NCBI GenBank assembly: GCA_910577925.1
Contig: CAJTOI010000021.1
Coordinates: 1-59,556 of the forward strand
Reading direction: 5' to 3'
DNA from: an uncultured Roseburia sp.
GTDB taxonomy: Bacteria; Bacillota; Clostridia; Lachnospirales; Lachnospiraceae
DNA: 59,556 nucleotides
The position numbers and the translations under genes are program-made. The notes under the pieces are model-generated. The model searched no databases. It was given only the letters and a program-made list of their open reading frames with translations, and was not told the origin of the DNA. Positions 53,483 through 59,556 of this stretch are shown here, piece after piece (positions within the stretch are counted from its first letter, which is position 1; the number at the start of each line of letters is the position of its first letter).

Positions 53483-53494
53483 CACACGCGCTGC

Positions 53495-53893
53495 CTATGC
53501 CTTTTCTCCGAGTATCTCCTCGAGAAATTCGGCCGCGTCACGCACACAGTCCTCACAGCTGCGCAGAACATTCCCTGTCTCAACCCCTTTGAGCGTCTTG
53601 CAGGTGACCGTCTGATTGCGCTCTTTAAAGCGCTTTACAATCGTTTTTGCCTCTTTCATCGCCGCGGGGCGGCCGGTGTCTTTATTTGCCATGCCGATCA
53701 GAACACACGCGCCCGACACCGCCCCGCATGTTCCCTCCAGCGTTCCTCCGATGCCGGTTCCCAATGTCTGGGTAATCGCCGCCATCGTCTCCGCGTCCAC
53801 CCCCGCAAAATCACAGTAGGTACAGGCCACGGCCTGCGCGCAGTTAAAACCGCTGCGCTTGCGTTCTACCGCCAATTCTTTTCTTGAATCCAT
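53495..53893 (-). CDS. C_GCAxxG_C_C family redox protein
   Basis: A 132-residue soluble protein with the C-GCAxxG-C-C pattern: FNCAQAV, then GTCGAVSGACVLIG, VTCKTLKG and RSCEDCVRDAAEFL. The family is linked to redox or metal-cofactor chemistry, but its activity is unknown. GGAGGTTGCA precedes the start. It lies 46 bp after the DUF134/NifX-like gene, in the same direction, and is probably cotranscribed with it. Confidence 0.85.
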   Translation of the reverse strand: MDSRKELAVERKRSGFNCAQAVACTYCDFAGVDAETMAAITQTLGTGIGGTLEGTCGAVSGACVLIGMANKDTGRPAAMKEAKTIVKRFKERNQTVTCKTLKGVETGNVLRSCEDCVRDAAEFLEEILGEKA

Positions 53894-53939
53894 TGCAACC
53901 TCCGTTTTCGTTTTACAGCGCCTTTTTCCGTACGCCGGC

Positions 53940-54719
53940 TCAATGATTTCCCGCACAGCCGTGCTTGTCCTCGCCGCATCGGCGCTCGCCGCAGGAATGC
54001 TCCCGCCCGTGGTGACTGCAGTGTACATCCGGATTAAAATCCAGTGTTCCCGCCAAGAATGCCGCAACGGCCGCATCGGCATCTCCTGTGACTCCCCCGT
54101 AAAGTTTAATCCCCGCGTCCGCAAGCGCCATCTGCGCTCCGCCGCCGATTCCGCCGCAGATTAAAGTATCTACCTGCCCCTCACCGAGAAGACCCGCCAG
54201 CGCTCCGTGTCCGCTTCCCATGGTGTCGATAATCTGAGTCTTTGTGATTTTCCCGTCCTCGATATCGTAAAGCTTAAACTGCTCCGTATGTCCGAAATGC
54301 TGAAAAACATTTCCGTTTTCATAAGTTACCGCAACTCTCATCTCATTCTCTCCTTTTTCTTTCACTGTCGTCATATCCGTCCGGGCAGCCGCCTTCCGGC
54401 AGGCCGTGCCGCAGCACTGTCCCGCCGTCCCCTCGCAGAGTCTGTAATTCCCCCCTGCAATCCGCAGTGTCTTCCCGTTGACGATACAATCCGCGATCTT
54501 AAACCGGGCATTTTCATAGATTTCCGTGACGGTCGTCCTCGAAATATCCATCTGCCCGGCGCATTGCAGGTGGGTTTTCTTTTCAAAATCCACCAGCCGG
54601 ATCACTTCGTATTCGTCCAGTGTAAGGAACACTGCATCCCGGTCGGCGACCCCGGAAGGGATAAAGCTCTCATATTCCGGTTCCTGGCATATCCTTCTGG
54701 ATCGGCTCGGTCTTGGCAT
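53940..54719 (-). CDS. DUF134 plus dinitrogenase Fe-Mo cofactor (NifX-like) fusion
   Basis: A 259-residue protein with two domains. Residues 1-95 are DUF134, an HTH-like domain: MPRPSRSRRICQEPEYESFI, then LTLDEYEVIRLVDFE and MDISRTTVTEIYENAR. Residues 130-225 are the NifB/NifX-type Fe-Mo cofactor-binding domain (RVAVTYENGNVFQHFGHTEQ, then DTLICGGIGGGAQMALADAGI). A histidine- and cysteine-rich tail (HCSHHGREHSCGERRCGED) may bind metal. GGAGGAATCAG precedes the start. No nitrogenase genes are present, so it probably serves another metal-cluster process. Confidence 0.88.
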   Translation of the reverse strand: MPRPSRSRRICQEPEYESFIPSGVADRDAVFLTLDEYEVIRLVDFEKKTHLQCAGQMDISRTTVTEIYENARFKIADCIVNGKTLRIAGGNYRLCEGTAGQCCGTACRKAAARTDMTTVKEKGENEMRVAVTYENGNVFQHFGHTEQFKLYDIEDGKITKTQIIDTMGSGHGALAGLLGEGQVDTLICGGIGGGAQMALADAGIKLYGGVTGDADAAVAAFLAGTLDFNPDVHCSHHGREHSCGERRCGEDKHGCAGNH

Positions 54720-54831
54720 CTGATTCCTCCGTTTCCGTTATATGTCGGATATATTATAAAATATTCTCCGCAATCGCGCAAGTAAAACCATCCTGCATCA
54801 TGCGATACAACGTACGGCCTCATTTCCGGTT

Positions 54832-55386
54832 CTACGCTTCCGTTTCCTTTGACAATGTCTGCAAGATAAAAATATGGTACTCTTCGTCCTGAATAATTCT
54901 TGAGAGCACCGCACGCACACCCGCATCTTTTATCATGTGAATATGGCTTCTGTACTGATTGATGGCCGCACGCTCAGACTCGATATCCGCCGCCAGCATT
55001 TTCTTCGGGTGTTCCGGAATCGTCAGATATTCCGGCGTCCACATTTTACGCTTTCCGTCCGGCCTTTTTGCGACAAAATCAATACTGCCTCCCAGCAGAG
55101 TGATCAGTTCCCCCAGTTTCTGCAGGTGCATCATCTCTGCCATCGCAATTCCCAAAATTGTCTTAGACACCGGACAATTTACACAGAACAAGCGGTTTTC
55201 ATTATTGATATACTGGGTGATTGCCGACATCTCGGAGACGGCGCCGCAGTAATCCATGCTCAGCAGATTCGCGTACACCGGATTTTTGTCTTTTACCTGT
55301 GTCGGCGGATAGGGCAGATCCACCATAATCGGTTTCACCCCCGCAAAACTACAGGTATTTGCCACAGCTTTCACATGATCTTCCAT
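54832..55386 (-). CDS. Ferritin-like diiron-domain protein (rubrerythrin-related)
   Basis: A 184-residue four-helix protein. Diiron ligands are visible: SEMSAITQY, the ExxH pair in AEMMHLQKL, ESERAAINQYRSH and the second ExxH in QDEEYHIF. The N-terminus (VDLPYPPTQVKDKNPVYANL) and cysteines in RLFCVNCPVS resemble CotJC/Mn-catalase-like and rubrerythrin-type proteins of clostridia, used in peroxide defence. It lacks the C-terminal rubredoxin domain. No signal peptide. Confidence 0.8.
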   Translation of the reverse strand: MEDHVKAVANTCSFAGVKPIMVDLPYPPTQVKDKNPVYANLLSMDYCGAVSEMSAITQYINNENRLFCVNCPVSKTILGIAMAEMMHLQKLGELITLLGGSIDFVAKRPDGKRKMWTPEYLTIPEHPKKMLAADIESERAAINQYRSHIHMIKDAGVRAVLSRIIQDEEYHIFILQTLSKETEA

Positions 55387-55437
55387 AATTTAAAATCTCC
55401 CGGCAGCTTTTTATACGATATCATATTCAATTCCACG

Positions 55438-55472
55438 AAAAAAGGAAGTTGTTTTTTGACAACTTCCCTTTT
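55438..55472 (-). terminator. Terminator downstream of the CAT-like pseudogene
   Basis: AAAAAAGGAAGTTGT and ACAACTTCCCTTTT form a stem of about 11 bp, followed on the minus strand by T6. Confidence 0.8.
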
Positions 55473-55525
55473 AAATGCATTATTGGGGGATTGCAATCCG
55501 GTTTGCGATTCTGCAGCCTTGGATC

Positions 55526-56189
55526 TTAGCCCATCATACCCTCAGTAGACAAAGGGCGTGTGCGCCCTTGTTCACTGAGGGCAGCAATCTCGGATTCAAT
55601 CGCTGCTACCAACTGTCCGATATGAACCCCGTCTATCGTGCGGTGGTTCACTTCTATGGATAAGTGGAGCCGCAGCCGTCCGCCATCCTCAAAATAGCGT
55701 CCCCACGCAAGTCTCGGAATCGTATCGTCCCTGTCGAAGTCACGCTCATTCGTGAGCGCCGTAAAATCAAACCACGGCGTGCAGGAAAAATAAATCAGCC
55801 CGTCTGTCTCGCTGCACATATCAATAAAGCTTTTCTGCTCTTCGCTTTTCTTTTTTGCCTTTTCACAAAACGCGGCAAAATCCTCTTCCCAGGATGTCGT
55901 CACAATATAAAACTGCCCGGCCCCCTTTTTCATATCCGTGAAGCTCGGTCCGATCCAGCCGGACCACCTCATCCCCGCGGATTCTGATGCGGAATTGCTC
56001 AACGGAATTGACCGCCTTTGTACAGAGCCATACCATCAGATAATAAAAGGACAGTTCCCGGCTCTTTGACAGCGCCTTGACATTCGTCACGTCGATCGGC
56101 ACCGTCACCGAATAAAACGGGTAATCCTTCCGTGAAAACAGCTCGAACGCTTCTTTTCTTTCCCAGGTATTGATATTGATAACTTCCAT
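55526..56189 (-). pseudogene. Chloramphenicol acetyltransferase-like gene, frameshifted
   Basis: The N-terminal part (MEVININTWERKEAFELFSR, then SRELSFYYLMVWLCTKAVNS) and the C-terminal part (GPSFTDMKKG, SWEEDFAAFCEKAKKK, then HLSIEVNHRTIDGVHIGQLV with the active-site HxxxDG) both match the CAT fold but lie in different frames. The switch is needed near 55945-55970, before GPSFTDMKKG. The last residues (LSEQGRTRPLSTEG) are encoded by a palindromic repeat, so the natural C-terminus may also be lost. The 5' half has AAGGAGAGATT ahead of the ATG at 56189. Resistance activity is unlikely unless the frameshift is a sequencing error. Confidence 0.7.
55538..55582. repeat. Palindromic repeat, copy within the CAT-like gene 3' end
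   Basis: ACCCTCAGTAGACAAAGGGCG-TGTG-CGCCCTTGTTCACTGAGGG: a palindrome of about 20-bp arms with two mismatches. It matches the arms at 30791 and supplies the last codons of the frameshifted gene. Confidence 0.75.
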
Positions 56190-56220
56190 AATCTCTCCTT
56201 CCGTCTATAGGCTGCCGCTC

Positions 56221-57015
56221 TCACCGGCCCGACAGCAGCATCTCCCCGCAGAACTTTCCCACCGACGTCCGCAGCAGGACCCACGCCAGAAATCCAAGCA
56301 CCGCAGAAAACCCGATCAGTATCCAGACATTTATCAGCATCAGTCCGGAAAACTGCCCGACAATCAAAAGCACTACCGGCAGCACAAGGAACGCCGCTTT
56401 CTGCTGCGCCTCCATCACATTCTGCGCCTTTGCCGACCCGCGCACAATCAGAGTAATCGCTATCAGCGAAACCGCCGGAGACAAAAGCAGCATCACCGGC
56501 AGCCAGTTGATTCCGGGGTGCAGCATATCGCCGGTCAGCACATAGTGTTCAAGCCCCACCCCCAGCAGCATCACAAAAAACGAAGCCCACGACACCAGCA
56601 TACTCATCAGAAACGAAGCCAGCACCTTCGCATAAAACAGCTGTTTTACCGTCAAAGGGCTGTACAGAAGTGTCTCTAACGTACTTTGTTCTTTCTCTCC
56701 GACAAAAGAGCTGGCCGCCATCACGGAAGACGCCATAATCGGAATAATCAGAAAAAACATCGGCAGTACATTGTCAAGCAAAAGACGGATCATAAGCTGT
56801 TCCATCCCCATCTTCTGCATTGTCTCCGGCATCAGCTTTATCAGCTCTTTCATATCGTCTGCCTCCTCCGGTGCAAAATGGGCCGTCAGAAGAAAAATGG
56901 ACGGCACTACAAGCGTCAGCACAAGGGGCACTATCACGATCGTGAACAGCAGCTGTTTATTTGCGGTTATCTCCCGCATATCCTTTTTCACAATCGCACC
57001 TATCGCTCTGTTCAT
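56221..57015 (-). CDS. ABC-2 type transporter permease
   Basis: A 264-residue permease with six helices. ABC-2 features include the N-terminal KKDMREITANKQLLFTIVIV, SSFVGEKEQSTLETLLYSPL after helix 2, and GSAKAQNVMEAQQKAAFLVL. The first helix is followed by an extracytoplasmic loop (about residues 48-80). Its start is 5 bp past the ATPase stop. It probably exports a small molecule or peptide. Confidence 0.88.
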   Translation of the reverse strand: MNRAIGAIVKKDMREITANKQLLFTIVIVPLVLTLVVPSIFLLTAHFAPEEADDMKELIKLMPETMQKMGMEQLMIRLLLDNVLPMFFLIIPIMASSVMAASSFVGEKEQSTLETLLYSPLTVKQLFYAKVLASFLMSMLVSWASFFVMLLGVGLEHYVLTGDMLHPGINWLPVMLLLSPAVSLIAITLIVRGSAKAQNVMEAQQKAAFLVLPVVLLIVGQFSGLMLINVWILIGFSAVLGFLAWVLLRTSVGKFCGEMLLSGR

Positions 57016-57020
57016 ACTTG

Positions 57021-57977
57021 CTACCTCCGTTCCGCAGTCAATGAAAAATAGATGTCTTCCAGCGAGGGCCGCTTTGCCGACACATGGTAAATATTCCCTC
57101 CGGACGCCGCAATCCGGCTGACAATGCGCGGAATCTCATCCTCCGATTCGATTGGAAGCTCAATGTCATACACGCCCGGACGCTCCTTCGTTTCGGATAC
57201 GTTCCCCCGGCTCTTACCGTTTTGGCCGGTGTCCGCATACCCGGCCGCGCAATCCGGCTGGCAGTCCGTCCGAATGCGCAGTTTCATCCCGGAACTCACA
57301 CCGGCGCGCAGCTCCTCTAACGTCCCTTCCGTCAGCAGCCGGCCTTCATCGATAAGTCCGTATCTGGTGCATATCTCCTGTGCGTACCGCAGCTGATGCG
57401 TACAAAGAAAGATTGTCATGCCTTTATCCCCGGCAAGGTTTTGTATCATCTGATTGACATTGTATGCACTCTCCGGATCGAGTCCCGATGTGGGTTCATC
57501 CAAAAACAATATTTTCGGCCGGTGCATCAGTGCCCGGGCAATCGAAAGACGCTGACGCATACCCGTGGAGTACGCAGACAATTTCTGTCCCGCGGCGTCC
57601 GAGAGCTCCAGCTGATGCAGCAGCTCCTGCGCCCGCTTCCTGCTTTCTGCCTCGCCGATACCGAACACGGCGCCATAAAAGATCAGATTCTGGAGTCCGG
57701 TCAGATTGTTGTACATCTGCGCGTGCTCCGTCATCACCCCGGAGATGGCGTGTACCATTTCCGGATTCTTCGACGGACTTTCTCCAAACACCAGACAGTC
57801 TCCCTCCGAAGGCTGCAGCATTCCGTTGAGCACTTTAACTGTCGTCGTCTTGCCCGCACCGTTCGGCCCCAAAAAACCGAATATCTCTCCCGGTTTCAGC
57901 GTGAGGCTCATATCTTCTACCGCCGTCTTTCCCCCGGAATACTTTTTGGATAAATGATTCATAACTACCGCATCCAT
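57021..57977 (-). CDS. ABC transporter ATPase (export type)
   Basis: A 318-residue ATPase. Walker A GPNGAGKTT (residues 37-45), signature YSTGMRQRLSIARAL, Walker B ILFLDEPTSGLDP and H-loop CTHQLR. It belongs to the drug-exporter type with a C-terminal extension of about 100 residues (about 220-318), including GGNIYHVSAKRPSLEDIYF. It overlaps the XRE regulator gene by 13 bp. Confidence 0.9.
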   Translation of the reverse strand: MDAVVMNHLSKKYSGGKTAVEDMSLTLKPGEIFGFLGPNGAGKTTTVKVLNGMLQPSEGDCLVFGESPSKNPEMVHAISGVMTEHAQMYNNLTGLQNLIFYGAVFGIGEAESRKRAQELLHQLELSDAAGQKLSAYSTGMRQRLSIARALMHRPKILFLDEPTSGLDPESAYNVNQMIQNLAGDKGMTIFLCTHQLRYAQEICTRYGLIDEGRLLTEGTLEELRAGVSSGMKLRIRTDCQPDCAAGYADTGQNGKSRGNVSETKERPGVYDIELPIESEDEIPRIVSRIAASGGNIYHVSAKRPSLEDIYFSLTAERR

Positions 57978-59101
57978 GTAACCCCTCCCGTCTGTTCTCT
58001 TCCTGTCAGCCGCCGGATTATTTCCTGAAACCGCGCCTCCCCTGCCAGCGCCGCAAACGCCGGATTTTCGGAGAGCGCCTCCACAAGGCTTTTACTCACC
58101 AGTTTCTCGTCCCGCGGCATTTCTTTTCCCAAAACCAGCATGTTTTCCAGCCAGTCATCCACCATATCAAACCAGGCATCGCCGTGCAGCTTCAGCGGCC
58201 AGTCAATGTGAAGCACCAATTCCGCGTACTGTTCCAGATATTCATAAGCTCTGTCGGTATTACCGAACGCCATGCATCCCTGTGCCACAGACAGATAATG
58301 CCTCAGCAGTATCGCCGGATGCAATTCTTTAAGCCGAAAAGCGTTTTCCAGCGCTACAATTCTTCTGCCAGTCTCCTCAAACACATCCTGTTCGCCCGCG
58401 CACAATTCCTGGTAGGTGCTCAAAAGCGTTACCAGCACAAGCATGTACTGGTATATGCCGACCTGGCAGACTGCTTTTGCCTCTTTTCCCCTGCCGGACA
58501 TCCGATAAGCCTTCGAAAGCAGTGTCTCCCGGGGTATCACAAGCATATCCGACATGCCCATCACAGCCAGCACCTCTTCCGGGCGACCCAGCGACAGCAG
58601 ACACAATGCCTCTATATTTTCGGCCTGCTTGACCAGTTCGCCGTCATCACTCTCCGACCTGACACGGACGGCCAGCCCTCTGGCCTCCTCCAAAACCTTC
58701 TGTGTCTGCTCCGCACTGCCTGCGAGCATACTGTGATTCACAAGCAGGCTGCTCATCTGCAGTAGCAGCGGAAAACAGGAATAGTATTTCCTGATATATT
58801 TCCCGCATTCCTCATGCGCCTCATCAAAGGGCCTTGATGCAAAATTCTCCGCCAGATGCCCGTACAGTTTGCGAATCTCGTCCCTGCTCATCTGCGGCTG
58901 GTAGCCCATCAGCTCATCGATGCTGATATTAAAAAACGCAGCCAGCTCGGGCAGAAACGTGATATCCGGATAGCTCTGTCCCGTCTCCCACTTCGACACG
59001 GAAGCTTTGGACACACCGATATATTCGGCAATATCGTCCTGCGTGAGACGGCGCTCTTTCCGCTTTGTCTGAATCATTTGTGCAATATGAATCTCTTTCA
59101 T
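57965..59101 (-). CDS. XRE-family regulator with long helical C-terminal domain
   Basis: A 378-residue regulator. Residues 5-65 form the XRE HTH (KRKERRLTQDDIAEYIGVSK, then ASVSKWETGQSYPDI). The remaining 310 residues are helical, TPR-like, with pairs such as VLEEARGLAVRVRSES and LRHYLSVAQGCMAFGNTDRA. It heads an operon with an ABC-2 exporter, so it probably controls the exporter in response to a peptide or drug. A promoter (TTGCGT-18-TATAAT, 59177-59206) lies upstream. Confidence 0.85.
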   Translation of the reverse strand: MKEIHIAQMIQTKRKERRLTQDDIAEYIGVSKASVSKWETGQSYPDITFLPELAAFFNISIDELMGYQPQMSRDEIRKLYGHLAENFASRPFDEAHEECGKYIRKYYSCFPLLLQMSSLLVNHSMLAGSAEQTQKVLEEARGLAVRVRSESDDGELVKQAENIEALCLLSLGRPEEVLAVMGMSDMLVIPRETLLSKAYRMSGRGKEAKAVCQVGIYQYMLVLVTLLSTYQELCAGEQDVFEETGRRIVALENAFRLKELHPAILLRHYLSVAQGCMAFGNTDRAYEYLEQYAELVLHIDWPLKLHGDAWFDMVDDWLENMLVLGKEMPRDEKLVSKSLVEALSENPAFAALAGEARFQEIIRRLTGREQTGGVTWMR

Positions 59102-59176
59102 AGATAAGCCTTTCCTCCGCTTCTCAAAGGCAGTAACTTTCTTCTGAGGATTATCCGTTTTTTAACTCCTGTCTGT

Positions 59177-59206
59177 ATTATACAGGTTGATAAAGTTAAC
59201 ACGCAA
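59177..59206 (-). promoter_or_regulatory. Promoter of the XRE-ABC operon
   Basis: On the minus strand TTGCGT (59201-59206) and TATAAT (59177-59182) are separated by 18 bp; GTTAACTTTATCAAC in the spacer is a partial palindrome. Confidence 0.6.
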
Positions 59207-59271
59207 GTGACTCCTGTTTTACTTTAATTAATAAAATCAACCATTGGGAAATATAAAAACGCGTTCCACGC

Positions 59272-59335
59272 AAAAAAGCCACTCTTTCGAGTGACATTTT
59301 CCTTTGACTAATGAGACATCGGGGATTCTGAACCC
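59272..59335 (-). repeat. Degenerate duplicate of the tRNA-Lys 3' end and terminator
   Basis: CTAATGAGACATCGGGGATT (59308-59327, minus-strand tRNA 3' part) plus the hairpin AAAAAAGCCACTC-TTTC-GAGTG match the segment at 59372-59434 almost exactly 100 bp away. Its T arm is broken by an inserted T, and the 5' half is unrecognisable. Confidence 0.7.
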
Positions 59336-59371
59336 ACGGGCTTCGTCTCCCTCGTTGTTCCTAAGCCAAAG

Positions 59372-59403
59372 AAAAAAACTGCTCTTCCGAGCAGCTTTTT
59401 TCT
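59372..59403 (-). terminator. Terminator of tRNA-Lys
   Basis: AAAAAACTGCTC-TTCC-GAGCAGCTTTTTT, directly 3' of the tRNA on the minus strand. Confidence 0.85.
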
Positions 59404-59411
59404 TTGGCTAA

Positions 59412-59484
59412 TGAGACATCGGGGATTCGAACCCCGGACAACTTGATTAAAAGTCAAGTGCTCTACCAACTGAGCTAATATCCC
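59412..59484 (-). tRNA. tRNA-Lys(TTT)
   Basis: On the minus strand: acceptor GGGATAT/ATGTCTC, D arm GCTC/GAGC, anticodon stem CTTGA/TCAAG with loop CTTTTAA (anticodon TTT), and T arm CCGGG-TTCGAAT-CCCCG. 73 nt with discriminator A; CCA is not encoded. Confidence 0.95.
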
Positions 59485-59501
59485 TTATCAATATAATACA
59501 G

Positions 59502-59556
59502 TGCCCAGTTCCGGAATCGAACCAGAGACACGAGGATTTTCAGTCCTCTGCTCTAC
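59502..59556 (-). tRNA. tRNA-Phe(GAA), 5' part beyond the window
   Basis: On the minus strand GTAGAGCAGAGGACTGAAAA gives the anticodon arm (loop CTGAAAA, anticodon GAA); TCTGG-TTCGATT-CCGGA is the T arm and ACTGGGC the 3' acceptor strand. The window ends in the D arm, so the acceptor 5' strand is missing. Confidence 0.9.

Noticed and set aside
53940..54719. Nitrogen-fixation locus suggested by the NifX-like domain
   Set aside because: No nif structural or accessory genes are present, and such domains occur widely in non-fixing anaerobes.
55863..56002. Programmed frameshift in the CAT-like gene at the A5G5 run
   Set aside because: The run (about 55926-55935) lies after the point where the frames must switch to keep family homology, so slippage there would not restore the protein.

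Overview
The window looks like chromosome from a spore-forming Clostridia member, most likely Lachnospiraceae. The pointers are a SpoVT-type sporulation regulator, strong AGGAGG-like ribosome binding sites, AT-rich TTGACA/TATAAT promoters, intrinsic terminators, a Firmicute-style PHO box, several Bce-like ABC/two-component genes and moderate GC content. The genus is inference; no rRNA or other marker is present.

Layout. 1-450: broken serine recombinase remnant of a mobile element, then terminators. 454-6.8 kb: MFS carrier, a large HTH regulator of unrecognised family, an AGCS-type symporter and a YtcJ-like amidohydrolase, which look like one uptake-and-hydrolysis unit. 6.9-12.4 kb (minus): cardiolipin synthase, ROK glucokinase, class A penicillin-binding protein, spoVT. 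12.4-17.2 kb: a scarred stretch with a gutted GH3 glucosidase abutting a 5'-truncated GHKL sensor kinase, then an LCP cell-wall ligase, a DUF4143 AAA ATPase with its own promoter, and the first 19 codons of a destroyed XRE regulator. 17.3-28.9 kb: HAD phosphatase, ferredoxin-type aldo/keto reductase, LtaS-like sulfatase, a MazF-fold protein with an unusual insertion, a radical SAM protein coupled to an LPG-synthase-like membrane protein, 2-hydroxyacid dehydrogenase, patatin, NfeD-like protein, an unrecognised exported-or-cytosolic protein and an S66 peptidase. 29-31.2 kb: tRNA-Gly(CCC), a 49-residue ORF, a Phd/VapC toxin-antitoxin pair, then about 880 bp with two candidate small RNAs, a dispersed palindromic repeat and a 34-residue ORF.

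31.2-40.1 kb (minus): ABC ATPase plus 1134-residue coiled-coil FtsX permease, OmpR-type regulator, intramembrane-sensing kinase, BceA-like ATPase and BceB-like permease; this resembles a peptide-antibiotic sensing and detoxification module. 40.2-46.6 kb: complete pstSCAB-phoU-phoP-phoR phosphate operon behind a recognisable PHO box. 46.8-53.5 kb: DAHP synthase, an ECF sigma factor with a repeat-built partner of unknown family, and an AraC regulator divergent from uxuA-uxuB (hexuronate catabolism). 53.5-59.1 kb: C_GCAxxG_C_C protein, DUF134/NifX-like fusion, diiron ferritin-like protein, a frameshifted CAT-like gene, and an XRE-ABC export operon. The right edge holds tRNA-Lys(TTT), a partial tRNA-Phe(GAA), and a duplicated tRNA-Lys 3' end with its terminator.

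The most unusual items are the 30.2-31.2 kb small-RNA/small-protein stretch, the dispersed palindromic repeat family, the split MazF-fold protein, the radical SAM/LPG-synthase pair with an apparent non-AUG start, and the sigma factor/beta-repeat protein pair. All functions are read from motifs and context; no database search was possible.
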